Shown here: in pieces, positions 1 through 5,715 of the stretch
How the letters are laid out: each line of letters begins with the position of its first letter
Position numbering within the stretch: the stretch's first letter is position 1
Source: an uncultured Bacteroides sp.
GTDB lineage: Bacteria > Bacteroidota > Bacteroidia > Bacteroidales > Bacteroidaceae
DNA: 8,310 nucleotides
NCBI GenBank assembly: GCA_959606905.1
Contig: CAUHML010000143.1
Location: forward strand, 1 to 8,310
Direction of reading: 5' to 3'
Position numbers and translations under genes: made by a program
Notes under the pieces: model-generated
The model's database searches: none
What the model saw: only the letters and a program-made list of their open reading frames with translations
What the model was told of the DNA's origin: nothing

Positions 1-299
1 TGGAGTACCTCAGATTCTATTGACAGAAGTCGGCTATGTGTCCCTTACTGACGGTAAGTATCATTATTATTTGAAAGATCATCAGGGTAATAATCGTGTG
101 GTTGTTGCTGAGGAGGGAACGGTTGAGGAAGTGAATCATTATTATCCGTTTGGAGGTGTGTTTTCTTCTACCGGAGATGCTCAGCCTTATAAGTATAATG
201 GCAAGGAGTTGGATCGTAAAGGTGGGTTGGACTGGTATGATTATGGAGCGAGATACTATGATGCAGCTTTAGGCAGGTGGCATGTGGTGGATCCGATGA
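1..299 (+). repeat. RHS core repeat, copy 1
   Basis: Copy 1 of the shared block immediately upstream of the toxin junction. Positions 1-252 match 4038-4289 with few changes. Positions 56-299 match 2127-2370, differing mainly at GTTGCT/GTAGAT (~110-115) and one T/C at ~209. The match stops just after GGATCCGATG, where cassette-specific sequence begins. Confidence 0.9.
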
Positions 300-1006
300 G
301 TGAGAAGTATTATGGTGTGAGTCCATATTTATACTGTGCAAATAATCCTATTCTCTTGGTTGACCCTAACGGTATGTGGCCTACTTGGAGAGGTATTAGG
401 AATGGTTTAAACAATGCTTTAAATACCACTCTAAGTTTTGCTAATGGAGCAGTACGTGCTGTAACGGATAATATACTGTTAGGAAGTACTTCTTTACGTG
501 AAACGGGAATATATAGCAGTGTAGGTGCTTATAACGTAGGTCAGGATGTTGGTGATGTGATTAGCCTTTTTATAGGTGGTGCAGAAGTAATAAGAGGTTC
601 CGGGGAAGTTGCCGCCGGTTTATTGGGAAGTCCGGAAACTGGCGGAGTGTCCTTGGCTGTTTCAACAAAAGGAGTGGTGGATGTTACTCACGGATCACTT
701 ATGGCTACGAGCGGGGCTATGAAGTTATTCTCTAGAAAAGGGAGGGTTAATGAAAATAGTAGCAGTGATAGAGATGCAGCTCAAAAAACATCAGAGTACA
801 AAAAAGCAAAATCTGGCTCTGGCAAGGAAAAAGCCAATGATGTCCCTGATTGGGTTAAAGGGGAAAAACCGTATAAAAATGAGAATGGAAAAGATTTTGC
901 AAAAAGATTGTTGGAGAAGAGATTCGGAAAAGATGCTAAGTACAAAACAGGACCAGGATCTGATTACAATAAAATAAAGAAATATGGAGATAGAAACTTT
1001 GAATGA
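2..1006 (+). CDS. RHS core C-terminus fused to a small polymorphic toxin (cassette 1, 5' partial)
   Basis: The frame is open from the left edge (GVPQILLTEVGYVS), so this is the end of a longer RHS protein. The TTG at 20 is internal and not a credible start. RHS core fills the first ~125 residues (KDHQGNNRVV, YPFGG, KYNGKELD, WYDYGARYYD, LGRW), ending in the DPNG junction at ~nt 362-373. A Gly/Ala-rich hydrophobic pre-toxin stretch follows (GAYNVGQDVGDVISLFIGG, then SGAMKLFSRKGRVNE), then a Ser-rich linker. The toxin tip is the last ~55 residues (from ~nt 839): DVPDWVKG, NGKDFAKRLLEKRFGKDAKY, TGPGSDYNKIKKYGDRNFE. I recall this tip at the ends of other RHS and similar polymorphic toxins; its activity is not evident from sequence, and a nuclease is only a guess. 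The immunity gene starts 18 bp after the stop. This could be the expressed RHS gene or a silent orphan; the left edge hides which. Confidence 0.85.
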   Translation, partial: GVPQILLTEVGYVSLTDGKYHYYLKDHQGNNRVVVAEEGTVEEVNHYYPFGGVFSSTGDAQPYKYNGKELDRKGGLDWYDYGARYYDAALGRWHVVDPMSEKYYGVSPYLYCANNPILLVDPNGMWPTWRGIRNGLNNALNTTLSFANGAVRAVTDNILLGSTSLRETGIYSSVGAYNVGQDVGDVISLFIGGAEVIRGSGEVAAGLLGSPETGGVSLAVSTKGVVDVTHGSLMATSGAMKLFSRKGRVNENSSSDRDAAQKTSEYKKAKSGSGKEKANDVPDWVKGEKPYKNENGKDFAKRLLEKRFGKDAKYKTGPGSDYNKIKKYGDRNFE

Positions 1007-1024
1007 AAATATAAATTGTATAAG

Positions 1025-1243
1025 ATGGAAAAATATTATGAGCTTTATCATGTGTATGAAAATGAGAATCAGGATGATGTAATCAAATTTATAGGCATAT
1101 TTCACTCGCCAAAAGAAGCTTGGCTAGTAATCAAATCTTTGAGAAATAAACCGGGCTTTAAACAGTACTCCCAAAAATGTTTTTGGGTCTGTAAGACTTA
1201 TATAGATATGATTGATGGTGAAGATGGATTTGTTTTTGTTTGA
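1025..1243 (+). CDS. Small immunity-type protein (first of a related pair, DUF7336-like)
   Basis: A 72-aa cytosolic protein with no signal peptide or membrane segment, starting 18 bp after the cassette 1 toxin stop. I prefer the ATG at 1025 (MEKYYELYHVYE) to the TTG at 1016 because the family pattern begins with Y-x-L-x-H. The visible pattern is YELYHVYE, IKFIGIFHSPKEA, I-x-x-L, NKPGF, and a C-terminal aromatic strand ending DGFVFV. This resembles the short DUF7336-type proteins that I associate with polymorphic toxin loci; the assignment is from memory of the pattern. By position it should bind and neutralise the DFAKRLLE-type toxin. The next gene is its paralogue. The final motif here is GEDGF where the paralogue has WEKGF. 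Immunity function is inferred from context. Confidence 0.75.
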   Translation: MEKYYELYHVYENENQDDVIKFIGIFHSPKEAWLVIKSLRNKPGFKQYSQKCFWVCKTYIDMIDGEDGFVFV

Positions 1244-1271
1244 GTAATATAAAAAATAAAAAGTAATAACT

Positions 1272-1511
1272 ATGGTTGCATTTTATCGCTTAGATCATTT
1301 TCATTCTATAAATGGACATTTTTTAGAAAGTAATATTGGAACTTTCTCTTCATATAACTTAGCTGAAAGTTGTATAGATAAACTAATCAATAAGCCTGGG
1401 TATAATTTGTATCCTCGGTCTAACTTTGTAATAACTAAAGTAATATTAGGGAATATTCATTGGGAAAAAGGATTTGTTAAAACAGAGTCGGGTGATTTTG
1501 AGATAGAATAA
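1272..1511 (+). CDS. Second small immunity-type protein, paralogue of the preceding gene
   Basis: A 79-aa protein whose ATG lies 28 bp after the previous stop, so the two are probably co-transcribed. It aligns along its length with its neighbour: YRLDHFHS against YELYHVYE, NIGTFSSYNLAESCIDKLINKPGY against IGIFHSPKEAWLVIKSLRNKPGF, then FVITKVILGNIHWEKGF against FWVCKTYIDMIDGEDGF. The WxxGF ending is the more family-like of the two. Identity is low (roughly a third by eye), so this is an old duplication or a second acquired specificity, not a recent copy. It may protect against a variant toxin met from neighbours, or be a leftover from an earlier toxin at this slot. There is no signal peptide, so it presumably acts in the cytoplasm. 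The hairpin terminator at 1687-1732 closes the unit. Confidence 0.72.
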   Translation: MVAFYRLDHFHSINGHFLESNIGTFSSYNLAESCIDKLINKPGYNLYPRSNFVITKVILGNIHWEKGFVKTESGDFEIE

Positions 1512-1686
1512 AGACTTATTTATGATTGTCTTAATATAAAGTTGTTCACTTATATATTTGAATCGTTTTAGATCTCTATGCCCTATTTTGTGTAGAAATC
1601 TAAAAGGTATTACATGTAATATGTTATAAGAATATATAGAATTAGTTTTGTTTTATCTACATAAAATTGATACTTGAGTAACCTTC
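1512..1686. other. AT-rich intergenic stretch after cassette 1
   Basis: Together with the pseudogene at 1740-2126, this makes up the 630-bp gap between the second immunity gene and the next intact reading frame. The 175 bp here are strongly AT-rich, carry stops in all frames, and show no RHS homology that I can see. A TATATTTG at 1554-1561 fits the Bacteroides -7 pattern, but I found no TTG element at the right distance. I see no gene, RNA or repeat here. Confidence 0.5.
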
Positions 1687-1732
1687 CTACCCTAACATAA
1701 AGTATAAGGCTTATGTTAGGGTAGTCTTTTTA
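1687..1732 (+). terminator. Rho-independent terminator closing cassette 1
   Basis: A perfect 14-bp inverted repeat: CTACCCTAACATAA at 1687-1700, a 10-nt loop, then TTATGTTAGGGTAG at 1711-1724, followed directly by the T-rich run TCTTTTTATTAT. It sits 175 bp after the second immunity gene and just before RHS homology resumes near 1740, so it insulates cassette 1 from cassette 2. Its arms resemble those of the hairpin after cassette 3 (5518-5558): ACATAA/TTATGT with AGGGT at the outer end. Confidence 0.85.
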
Positions 1733-1739
1733 TTATACG

Positions 1740-2126
1740 GATGGTATGGAGGGTACCTAATCTGATCGACAATCTCTTTATTTTATACTGGTAACTGACA
1801 CTGCCTTAGCTTCTTTAATAATGGCTTTGAGTTTACAGATAGTGCTTATGAAGTAATAGAATATGATAAAAACGGTAATCTGACCAAAGATTTAAACAAA
1901 AAGATAAAAGAAATCGAATATAATTACTTAAATTTGCCTATCTTCGTTATATTTGATAATGGGAACACATTCTTAATCTGTATGATTCCAACAGTGTAAA
2001 ATACCGTACTTCGTATAAGGTTGGAAGTACTGCTACCAGTATTGACTATTGTGGTAATGTGATCTATGAAAATGGTGTTGCTGTAAAACTCTTGACAGAG
2101 TAGATTATATCACTCTGAATGATAAT
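1740..2126 (+). pseudogene. Degenerate RHS core fragment (5' part of cassette 2)
   Basis: RHS core can be traced in shifting frames. NLIDNL is near 1758 and TGN near 1785. FNNGFEF is at ~1812, and EYDKNGNLTKDLNKK runs at ~1859-1902, then NLP and NGN. After one frame change near 1968 comes NLYDSNSVKYRTSYK and then DYCGNVIYENGV, ending in LLTE and TAG at 2101. Comparison with cassette 3 shows a small deletion after TGN (the residues matching NRLKKVADRSG are mostly missing). It also shows a one-base loss where GAAGTCGGC has become GAGTAGAT at ~2098-2105. Restoring that base gives TEVDYITLNDNK, joining the clean copy at 2127. Sequence here is much more diverged than downstream of 2127. It cannot be translated through and has no start, so it is a relic. 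Confidence 0.8.
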
Positions 2127-2370
2127 AAGTATCATTATTATTTGAAAGATCATCAGGGTAATAATCGTGTGGTTGTAGATGAGGAGGGAACGGTTGAGGA
2201 AGTGAATCATTATTATCCGTTTGGAGGTGTGTTTTCTTCTACCGGAGATGCTCAGCCTTATAAGTATAATGGCAAGGAGCTGGATCGTAAAGGTGGGTTG
2301 GACTGGTATGATTATGGAGCGAGATACTATGATGCAGCTTTAGGCAGGTGGCATGTGGTGGATCCGATGG
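2127..2370 (+). repeat. RHS core repeat, copy 2
   Basis: Copy 2 of the block. It starts abruptly at AAGTATCATTATT after the diverged relic and matches 56-299 almost base for base. It shares with copy 1 the segment encoding YYDAALGRWHVVDPM, which copies 3 and 4 lack, so copies 1 and 2 are the closest pair at this end. Confidence 0.9.
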
Positions 2371-3011
2371 CGGAGGAATATTATGATTTGAATCCGTATA
2401 ATTATTGTGGTAATAATAATGTAAATAATATTGATATAAATGGGGATAGTATTACTATTCTGAATTATGGATATGGAGATAAACAGCATATGGCATTATT
2501 GATTCAAAATACAAATGATAAATGGCAGTATTTTTCTATTAATGGAAACAATGTGTATATTTCTGGAAAATTTTCAGGAGGCCGTAAATTTGATGATATA
2601 GCCATTGGAGAATTTGATACACCCGAAGAATTTCTTAAAAGTAAATACAATTCTTCTGGAGATGCTGATGATATGAATGTAAATTCCTATGGCTTTTCCG
2701 AGGGATATATGATTCCAACTAACAAGGATCAAGATAATGCTATTCGCGATGCTTTCCTGAAAATTAGTAATAATGAAGAGTATAGCCTTATGTCTAATAA
2801 TTGTGCCACAGCAGTACAGAGGGCTATTGAAGTTGCGGGTATACGAACTCATCTACAAAAATATGCGACATTTAGAATGCCACAGACTAATTACTTTATG
2901 AAAAAATCATCGTTGGTGATGCATGGTCCAGTTTCTAGATCTATTGTGCCTAGTGTTGCATTTAAGTTGATTATTCAACTAAACCCGAATGGTCGAATAA
3001 TAAAGAAATAA
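2142..3011 (+). CDS. Orphan RHS core fused to a predicted permuted NlpC/P60 (papain-like) toxin (cassette 2)
   Basis: The frame is open from 2070, but no believable start exists: the TTG at 2142 encodes the internal Leu of the YYLKDHQGNN core motif. Residues 1-90 (from 2142) are RHS core nearly identical to cassette 1; the unique tip follows NNIDING. The tip has a basic/aromatic KQHMALLIQN strand with His116, a KWQYFSINGN hairpin, a GYMIPTNKDQDNAIRDAF segment, and YSLMSNNCATAVQRAIEVAGI with Cys221. His first, then an NNCA nucleophile at a helix start, is the order of permuted NlpC/P60 or papain-like folds (His nt 2487-2489, Cys nt 2802-2804). Such toxins typically cleave peptidoglycan peptides or amide bonds. 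The gene 7 bp downstream encodes a membrane protein, which suits a toxin acting in the periplasm. The fold is moderately sure; substrate is inferred. As it stands it is probably silent. Confidence 0.7.
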   Translation: MKDHQGNNRVVVDEEGTVEEVNHYYPFGGVFSSTGDAQPYKYNGKELDRKGGLDWYDYGARYYDAALGRWHVVDPMAEEYYDLNPYNYCGNNNVNNIDINGDSITILNYGYGDKQHMALLIQNTNDKWQYFSINGNNVYISGKFSGGRKFDDIAIGEFDTPEEFLKSKYNSSGDADDMNVNSYGFSEGYMIPTNKDQDNAIRDAFLKISNNEEYSLMSNNCATAVQRAIEVAGIRTHLQKYATFRMPQTNYFMKKSSLVMHGPVSRSIVPSVAFKLIIQLNPNGRIIKK

Positions 3012-3018
3012 TATACAA

Positions 3019-3261
3019 ATGAAAAGAATAAAGTTGACGCCTATATTATTGATATTTCCTATATCAATTATAGCTTTTATAGTGAATATACGTAGGCATT
3101 GGACAGCATTTAGTTTTTACTTTATTATAGGATTTATATTAATAATGATTTTTGTTCTGTTGGTCGATCGTTTTAGTATTCCTTGTTATAAGCTGAAAAC
3201 TATTTGGATTATCGAAATAGTTCTTATTATCCTTACATTAATTTTATATAAGGGGTGCTGA
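3019..3261 (+). CDS. Three-helix membrane immunity-type protein
   Basis: An 80-aa hydrophobic protein starting 7 bp after the cassette 2 toxin stop (ATG, MKRIKLTPILL). Three membrane segments are visible at roughly residues 7-25, 31-51 and 60-78, separated by short charged turns (NIRRHW, VDRFS, YKLK). The basic N-terminus suggests N-in, C-out topology by the positive-inside rule. I do not recognise a family. Its position after a predicted cell-wall-type cysteine hydrolase suggests an inner-membrane immunity protein that meets the toxin on the periplasmic side; this is inference. Base composition is very AT-rich, like other immunity genes here. A hairpin at 3288-3335 follows it closely. Confidence 0.7.
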   Translation: MKRIKLTPILLIFPISIIAFIVNIRRHWTAFSFYFIIGFILIMIFVLLVDRFSIPCYKLKTIWIIEIVLIILTLILYKGC

Positions 3262-3287
3262 TTGTTTTATTCTGTTATTTGTTGCTG

Positions 3288-3343
3288 AATTACTCTAGCG
3301 GAAGTCGACTAAAACAAACCTGAGCTAGGGTAATTCTTATTAT
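3288..3343 (+). terminator. Hairpin, probable terminator closing cassette 2
   Basis: AATTACTCTAGC at 3288-3299 pairs with GCTAGGGTAATT at 3324-3335; 11 pairs are Watson-Crick and one is G-U. The 24-nt loop is long. The 3' flank CTTATTATCTTA is only moderately T-rich, so termination is likely but weaker than at the hairpins at 1687 and 5518. It lies 26 bp after the membrane immunity gene. The outer right arm again carries AGGGT. Confidence 0.6.
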
Positions 3344-3423
3344 CTTATATTAATATAGATTTATTAGGATCTAGTTGTTCTATATTAGGATTTTTATTTT
3401 GATTCTTATGAGAATAAAATTTG

Positions 3424-3452
3424 ATATAAATTGAATAAACTTAAATTTATAT
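3424..3452. repeat. Eroded intergenic hairpin related to the cassette terminators
   Basis: ATATAAATT at 3424-3432 and AATTTATAT at 3444-3452 form a 9-bp AT-only stem with an 11-nt loop. The surrounding TTGATATAAATTGA and TTATATGTCGGAGT resemble TTGATATAAGTTGA and TTATGTCAGGGT in the terminator at 5518-5558. That suggests a decayed copy of the same element, left from a former cassette end. No T-run follows, so it is unlikely to terminate now. Confidence 0.45.
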
Positions 3453-3621
3453 GTCGGAGTAAGACTATTTTGTATTGTTAGGTTTAACGAAAGCTCATCA
3501 TATTACTTTTTTGTTTTGTGGTAAGTCTGGCGAAGTTGAGGCTTCTGATCACTGTTTTGAATGAAGAGGAGGCAATTAATGAGCAACTCTTTCTGTAAAT
3601 ACTAACCGTTTTAATGAGCAG

Positions 3622-4821
3622 GTGACGGGTTATGATAAAATGGGTAATATCTTGGGTCTGAAGCGCTACGGGCAGACTTCATCGACGGGTTATGATGTGA
3701 TTGATGATCTTTCTTTGAGTTATGTCGGTAACCGGTTAAAGAAGGTGGCAGACCGTTCAGGCACTTCTGCCTTCAATAACGGCTTCGAGTTCAAGGACGG
3801 TGTTGACTTGTCAACCGAATATGAATATGATGAAAACGGCAACCTGACTAAAGATTTAAACAAAAATATAACTGCTATTCAGTATAATTGTTTAAATTTG
3901 CCTAGTCGTGTAATGTTTGCGAATGGTAACAGTATATCTTATCTTTATGATGCTGCGGGCAGGAAACTCCGTACCGTGCACGTTCTGGAAGGAGACAGTG
4001 TTACAACGGATTACTGCGGCAATGTGGTCTATGAAAATGGAGTACCTCAGATTCTATTGACAGAAGTCGGCTATGTGTCCCTTACTGACGGTCAGTATCA
4101 TTATTATTTGAAAGATCATCAGGGTAATAATCGTGTGGTTGTAGATGAGGAGGGAACGGTTGAGGAAGTGAATCATTATTATCCGTTTGGAGGTGTGTTT
4201 TCTTCTACCGGAGATGCTCAGCCTTATAAGTATAATGGCAAGGAGTTGGATCGTAAAGGTGGGTTGGACTGGTATGATTATGGAGCGAGGATGTATGATC
4301 CGGTGTTGGGAAGATGGCATGCGGTGGATGATTTGAGTGAACATTATTATTATTTATCTCCGTATAATTATTGTATGGACAATCCTGCTAATTGGGTTGG
4401 CCCAGATGGGAGGGAACCTAAAATAACGGTGGATTTACCGGAAGTAACAATTATAGGACAAAAAGTAATGGAACCGATTTCTGGTTTTTGGAATGCGTTC
4501 GGCTATTATCTTTTTGGGAGAACAATAACTCTTCTTATGTATGGTATTAATAATAATAGTATGTCGGCAAATCCAATAGGCTATCTAACTTACAATGTAA
4601 ACAAAGAGGGTGTAGTCATGGGGGGTGCTCCTATAGGTGGAATAGCTCCTACTCCGTCCTTTACAGGTCTTAAAATGAGACAAATATTGCAATTGCTTAA
4701 AGCTGGTAGAACCATGACGAAAGGTGGGTTAACGGCTGTAGGTAGGGCTCTAAAGAAACATAGTGACAGAAGTGGAAGCGCTTTTCCGAAGGCTGTTGGA
4801 AATCCGACAGCAATTAACTAA
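3622..4821 (+). CDS. Orphan RHS core with toxin truncated by an in-frame stop (cassette 3)
   Basis: The frame is open from 3583 (ATLSVNTNRFNEQVTGYDKMGN) after a TGA at 3580; GTG 3622 is merely the first start-like codon and is internal to RHS homology. Residues 1-262 are RHS core: repeated YD/NG motifs, YLYDAAGRKLR, YCGNVVYENG, KDHQGNNRVV, KYNGKELD, YDYGARMYD, LGRW, ending at GPDG. A pre-toxin region follows, with DLPEVTIIGQK (a short motif I associate with Bacteroidota effector junctions) and MGGAPIGGIAPTPSF. The toxin begins near residue 368: GLTAVGRALKKHSDRSGSAF, then PKAVGNPTAIN, where TAA (4819-4821) cuts it. The same frame continues as the rest of the domain to 5004. The family is recalled from RHS/CDI toxin tips and is probably a nuclease, but that is not shown here. 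As read, the protein lacks the C-terminal half of the toxin and should be inactive. Confidence 0.78.
   Translation: MTGYDKMGNILGLKRYGQTSSTGYDVIDDLSLSYVGNRLKKVADRSGTSAFNNGFEFKDGVDLSTEYEYDENGNLTKDLNKNITAIQYNCLNLPSRVMFANGNSISYLYDAAGRKLRTVHVLEGDSVTTDYCGNVVYENGVPQILLTEVGYVSLTDGQYHYYLKDHQGNNRVVVDEEGTVEEVNHYYPFGGVFSSTGDAQPYKYNGKELDRKGGLDWYDYGARMYDPVLGRWHAVDDLSEHYYYLSPYNYCMDNPANWVGPDGREPKITVDLPEVTIIGQKVMEPISGFWNAFGYYLFGRTITLLMYGINNNSMSANPIGYLTYNVNKEGVVMGGAPIGGIAPTPSFTGLKMRQILQLLKAGRTMTKGGLTAVGRALKKHSDRSGSAFPKAVGNPTAIN
3766..4289 (+). repeat. RHS core repeat, copy 3 (long)
   Basis: The longer form of the block. Its 5' part (FNNGFEFKDG through YENGVPQ) matches cassette 4 from ~5716. Its 3' part matches copies 1 and 2. 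Differences from copy 4 are scattered single bases, plus changes at AGGAAACTC/ACGAAACTC and CCGTGCACG/CCCATGTAC. The match to copies 1 and 2 stops at TATGGAGCGAG. Confidence 0.88.
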
Positions 4822-5004
4822 CAAGGGGAGGCTGTATTGAAGTCAATACTAGAACACCCAAACGTACAGCGTATTGTTAATGACGCAACTCAAACTTTTA
4901 AAGCTAATAGATTTGGGGTGAATAGCGTTGATTATAAAATACCAGGAGGAATCGGTGCTCGTTTTAGCGTAGACGGTAAATTTATAACATTTCTTGAACC
5001 GTAA
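4822..5004 (+). pseudogene. C-terminal half of the cassette 3 toxin, cut off by a nonsense codon
   Basis: Sixty codons in the same frame as the upstream toxin, directly after the TAA at 4819-4821 and ending at TAA 5002-5004. They read QGEAVLKSILEHPNVQ, then a middle segment with ANRFG, then YKIPGGIGARFSVDGKF and FITFLEP. These complete the domain pattern begun upstream (R-x-x-KH, GS-x-F, GNP-x-x-IN-x-QG-x-x-x-L, I/LP-x-G-x-GARF-x-x-DG, FLEP). No start codon suits separate expression, and the first residues make sense only as a continuation. Change of one base in TAA (for example from AAA, GAA or CAA) would give a whole toxin of ordinary length. No other damage is seen in the 60 codons, so the nonsense change looks recent, or is a sequence error. 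Confidence 0.82.
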
Positions 5005-5016
5005 AAAATAAATAAT

Positions 5017-5511
5017 ATGGAAAAATTGAATTTTGAACTAATGATAGCAAGCCCTTATGATAGGGAAAAATTAGTTGTTGAAATAAATTATAAAAATGAT
5101 ATCCCTGTTTTCATTGAGCAGGAAAAAGTCTTTTTTGAAGCAATTTTCTATTACGGAAAACTTGAGGTAATAATGTTTCCATTAGATGATTTTATGACTA
5201 TTTTACAGGATGCAAAGTTTTTTTTAGCTGGCAATGAGAATGAATACATGAAGTTATACAATACGAATAAAGAACTTTTCGAATCTACTAAAAAAGCATA
5301 TATAGAGGATTGCAAATTGGTAGCTATGGCTTCAACAAATGAAGAAAAAACGGTTAAAATATTACGCAATGGACTGTTTATGGCAAGCCTGAGTAAGGGA
5401 AATGGTAGTTTGAATATACGCTTTTATTATCATGGAGAAGATATAAGAATACCGGTGGAAGCTCTTCAGCACTTATTATGTAAGGCTAGAGAGTTATTGA
5501 TAAATGAATAA
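5017..5511 (+). CDS. Immunity-type protein of cassette 3 (unrecognised family)
   Basis: A 164-aa soluble protein, ATG at 5017, 12 bp after the end of the full-length toxin frame; there is no signal peptide or membrane segment. It begins MEKLNFELMIASPYDREKL and continues with alternating hydrophobic strands (LVVEINY, VFIEQE, EAIFYYG, LEVIMFP). A helix (FMTILQDAKFFL) and a Lys/Glu-rich central helix follow (residues ~78-105). The second half (residues ~112-160: VKILRNGLFMASLS, LNIRFYYHGEDIRIPVEALQHLLCKARELL) repeats the strand-strand-strand-helix pattern of the first. An internal duplication is therefore possible. The start MIASP-x-DREKLV-x-EI recalls immunity proteins that I have seen paired with this toxin type, but I cannot name the family with confidence. 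The frame is intact although its toxin carries a stop, and the terminator at 5518 follows within 7 bp. Cytoplasmic neutralisation is inferred. Confidence 0.72.
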   Translation: MEKLNFELMIASPYDREKLVVEINYKNDIPVFIEQEKVFFEAIFYYGKLEVIMFPLDDFMTILQDAKFFLAGNENEYMKLYNTNKELFESTKKAYIEDCKLVAMASTNEEKTVKILRNGLFMASLSKGNGSLNIRFYYHGEDIRIPVEALQHLLCKARELLINE

Positions 5512-5517
5512 TGTTTT

Positions 5518-5570
5518 ACCTTGATATAAGTTGATTAACTATCAATTTATGTCAGGGTGTTTTATTCTTT
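5518..5570 (+). terminator. Strong Rho-independent terminator closing cassette 3
   Basis: An 18-bp stem with a 5-nt loop: ACCTTGATATAAGTTGAT (5518-5535), loop TAACT, ATCAATTTATGTCAGGGT (5541-5558). The three non-Watson-Crick positions are all G-U, so the RNA stem is fully paired. The T-rich flank GTTTTATTCTTT follows. It starts 7 bp after the immunity gene stop, so it ends the cassette 3 transcript. Confidence 0.85.
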
Positions 5571-5688
5571 CTTATGAAGAAGAGTATATTCGTTTCTAAG
5601 TTAGACTAAAATCAGAGGATAAATACGCTGGAGGTCTATAGTTGTGTTAATCGAATATGAAATTTGGCCTGTAGTGACAACTAATTAA
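5571..5688. other. Short intergenic region before cassette 4
   Basis: These 118 bp of AT-rich sequence carry stops in every frame. I see no promoter with both elements and no RHS homology until about 5689, where AAGGTGAGAGACCATTCA matches the cassette 3 segment encoding KVADRS. That lack of promoter and start supports the view that cassette 4's RHS fragment is not expressed by itself. Confidence 0.45.
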
Positions 5689-5715
5689 AAGGTGAGAGAC
5701 CATTCAACTACGCCT

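Larger units (their letters stand above)
3262..3582. other. Intergenic region between cassettes 2 and 3
   Basis: These 321 bp hold the hairpin at 3288-3335, a second weaker AT-only hairpin at 3424-3452, and no gene. An AGGAGG at 3567-3572 stands 6 nt before ATG 3579, but that frame ends after eight codons (stop 3603-3605), in a different frame from the RHS core that begins at 3583. The sequence from ~3345 to 3560 is AT-rich with scattered stops and shows no RHS homology that I can see. Confidence 0.5.

Noticed and set aside
791..1105. Antisense frame of 104 codons, rich in Phe and Ile
   Set aside because: It lies opposite the toxin and immunity genes. Its Phe/Ile-rich composition is what the complement of Lys- and Asn-rich genes gives. 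No start context or family pattern.
1554..1561. TATATTTG resembling a Bacteroides -7 promoter element
   Set aside because: No TTG element at the usual ~19-21 nt upstream distance. The sequence is AT-rich enough for chance matches, and a terminator and relic follow rather than a gene.
3567..3605. AGGAGG followed by ATG at 3579, a possible start for cassette 3
   Set aside because: The frame ends after eight codons and is not the RHS frame. Strong SD sites are not typical of this group, so this is probably chance.
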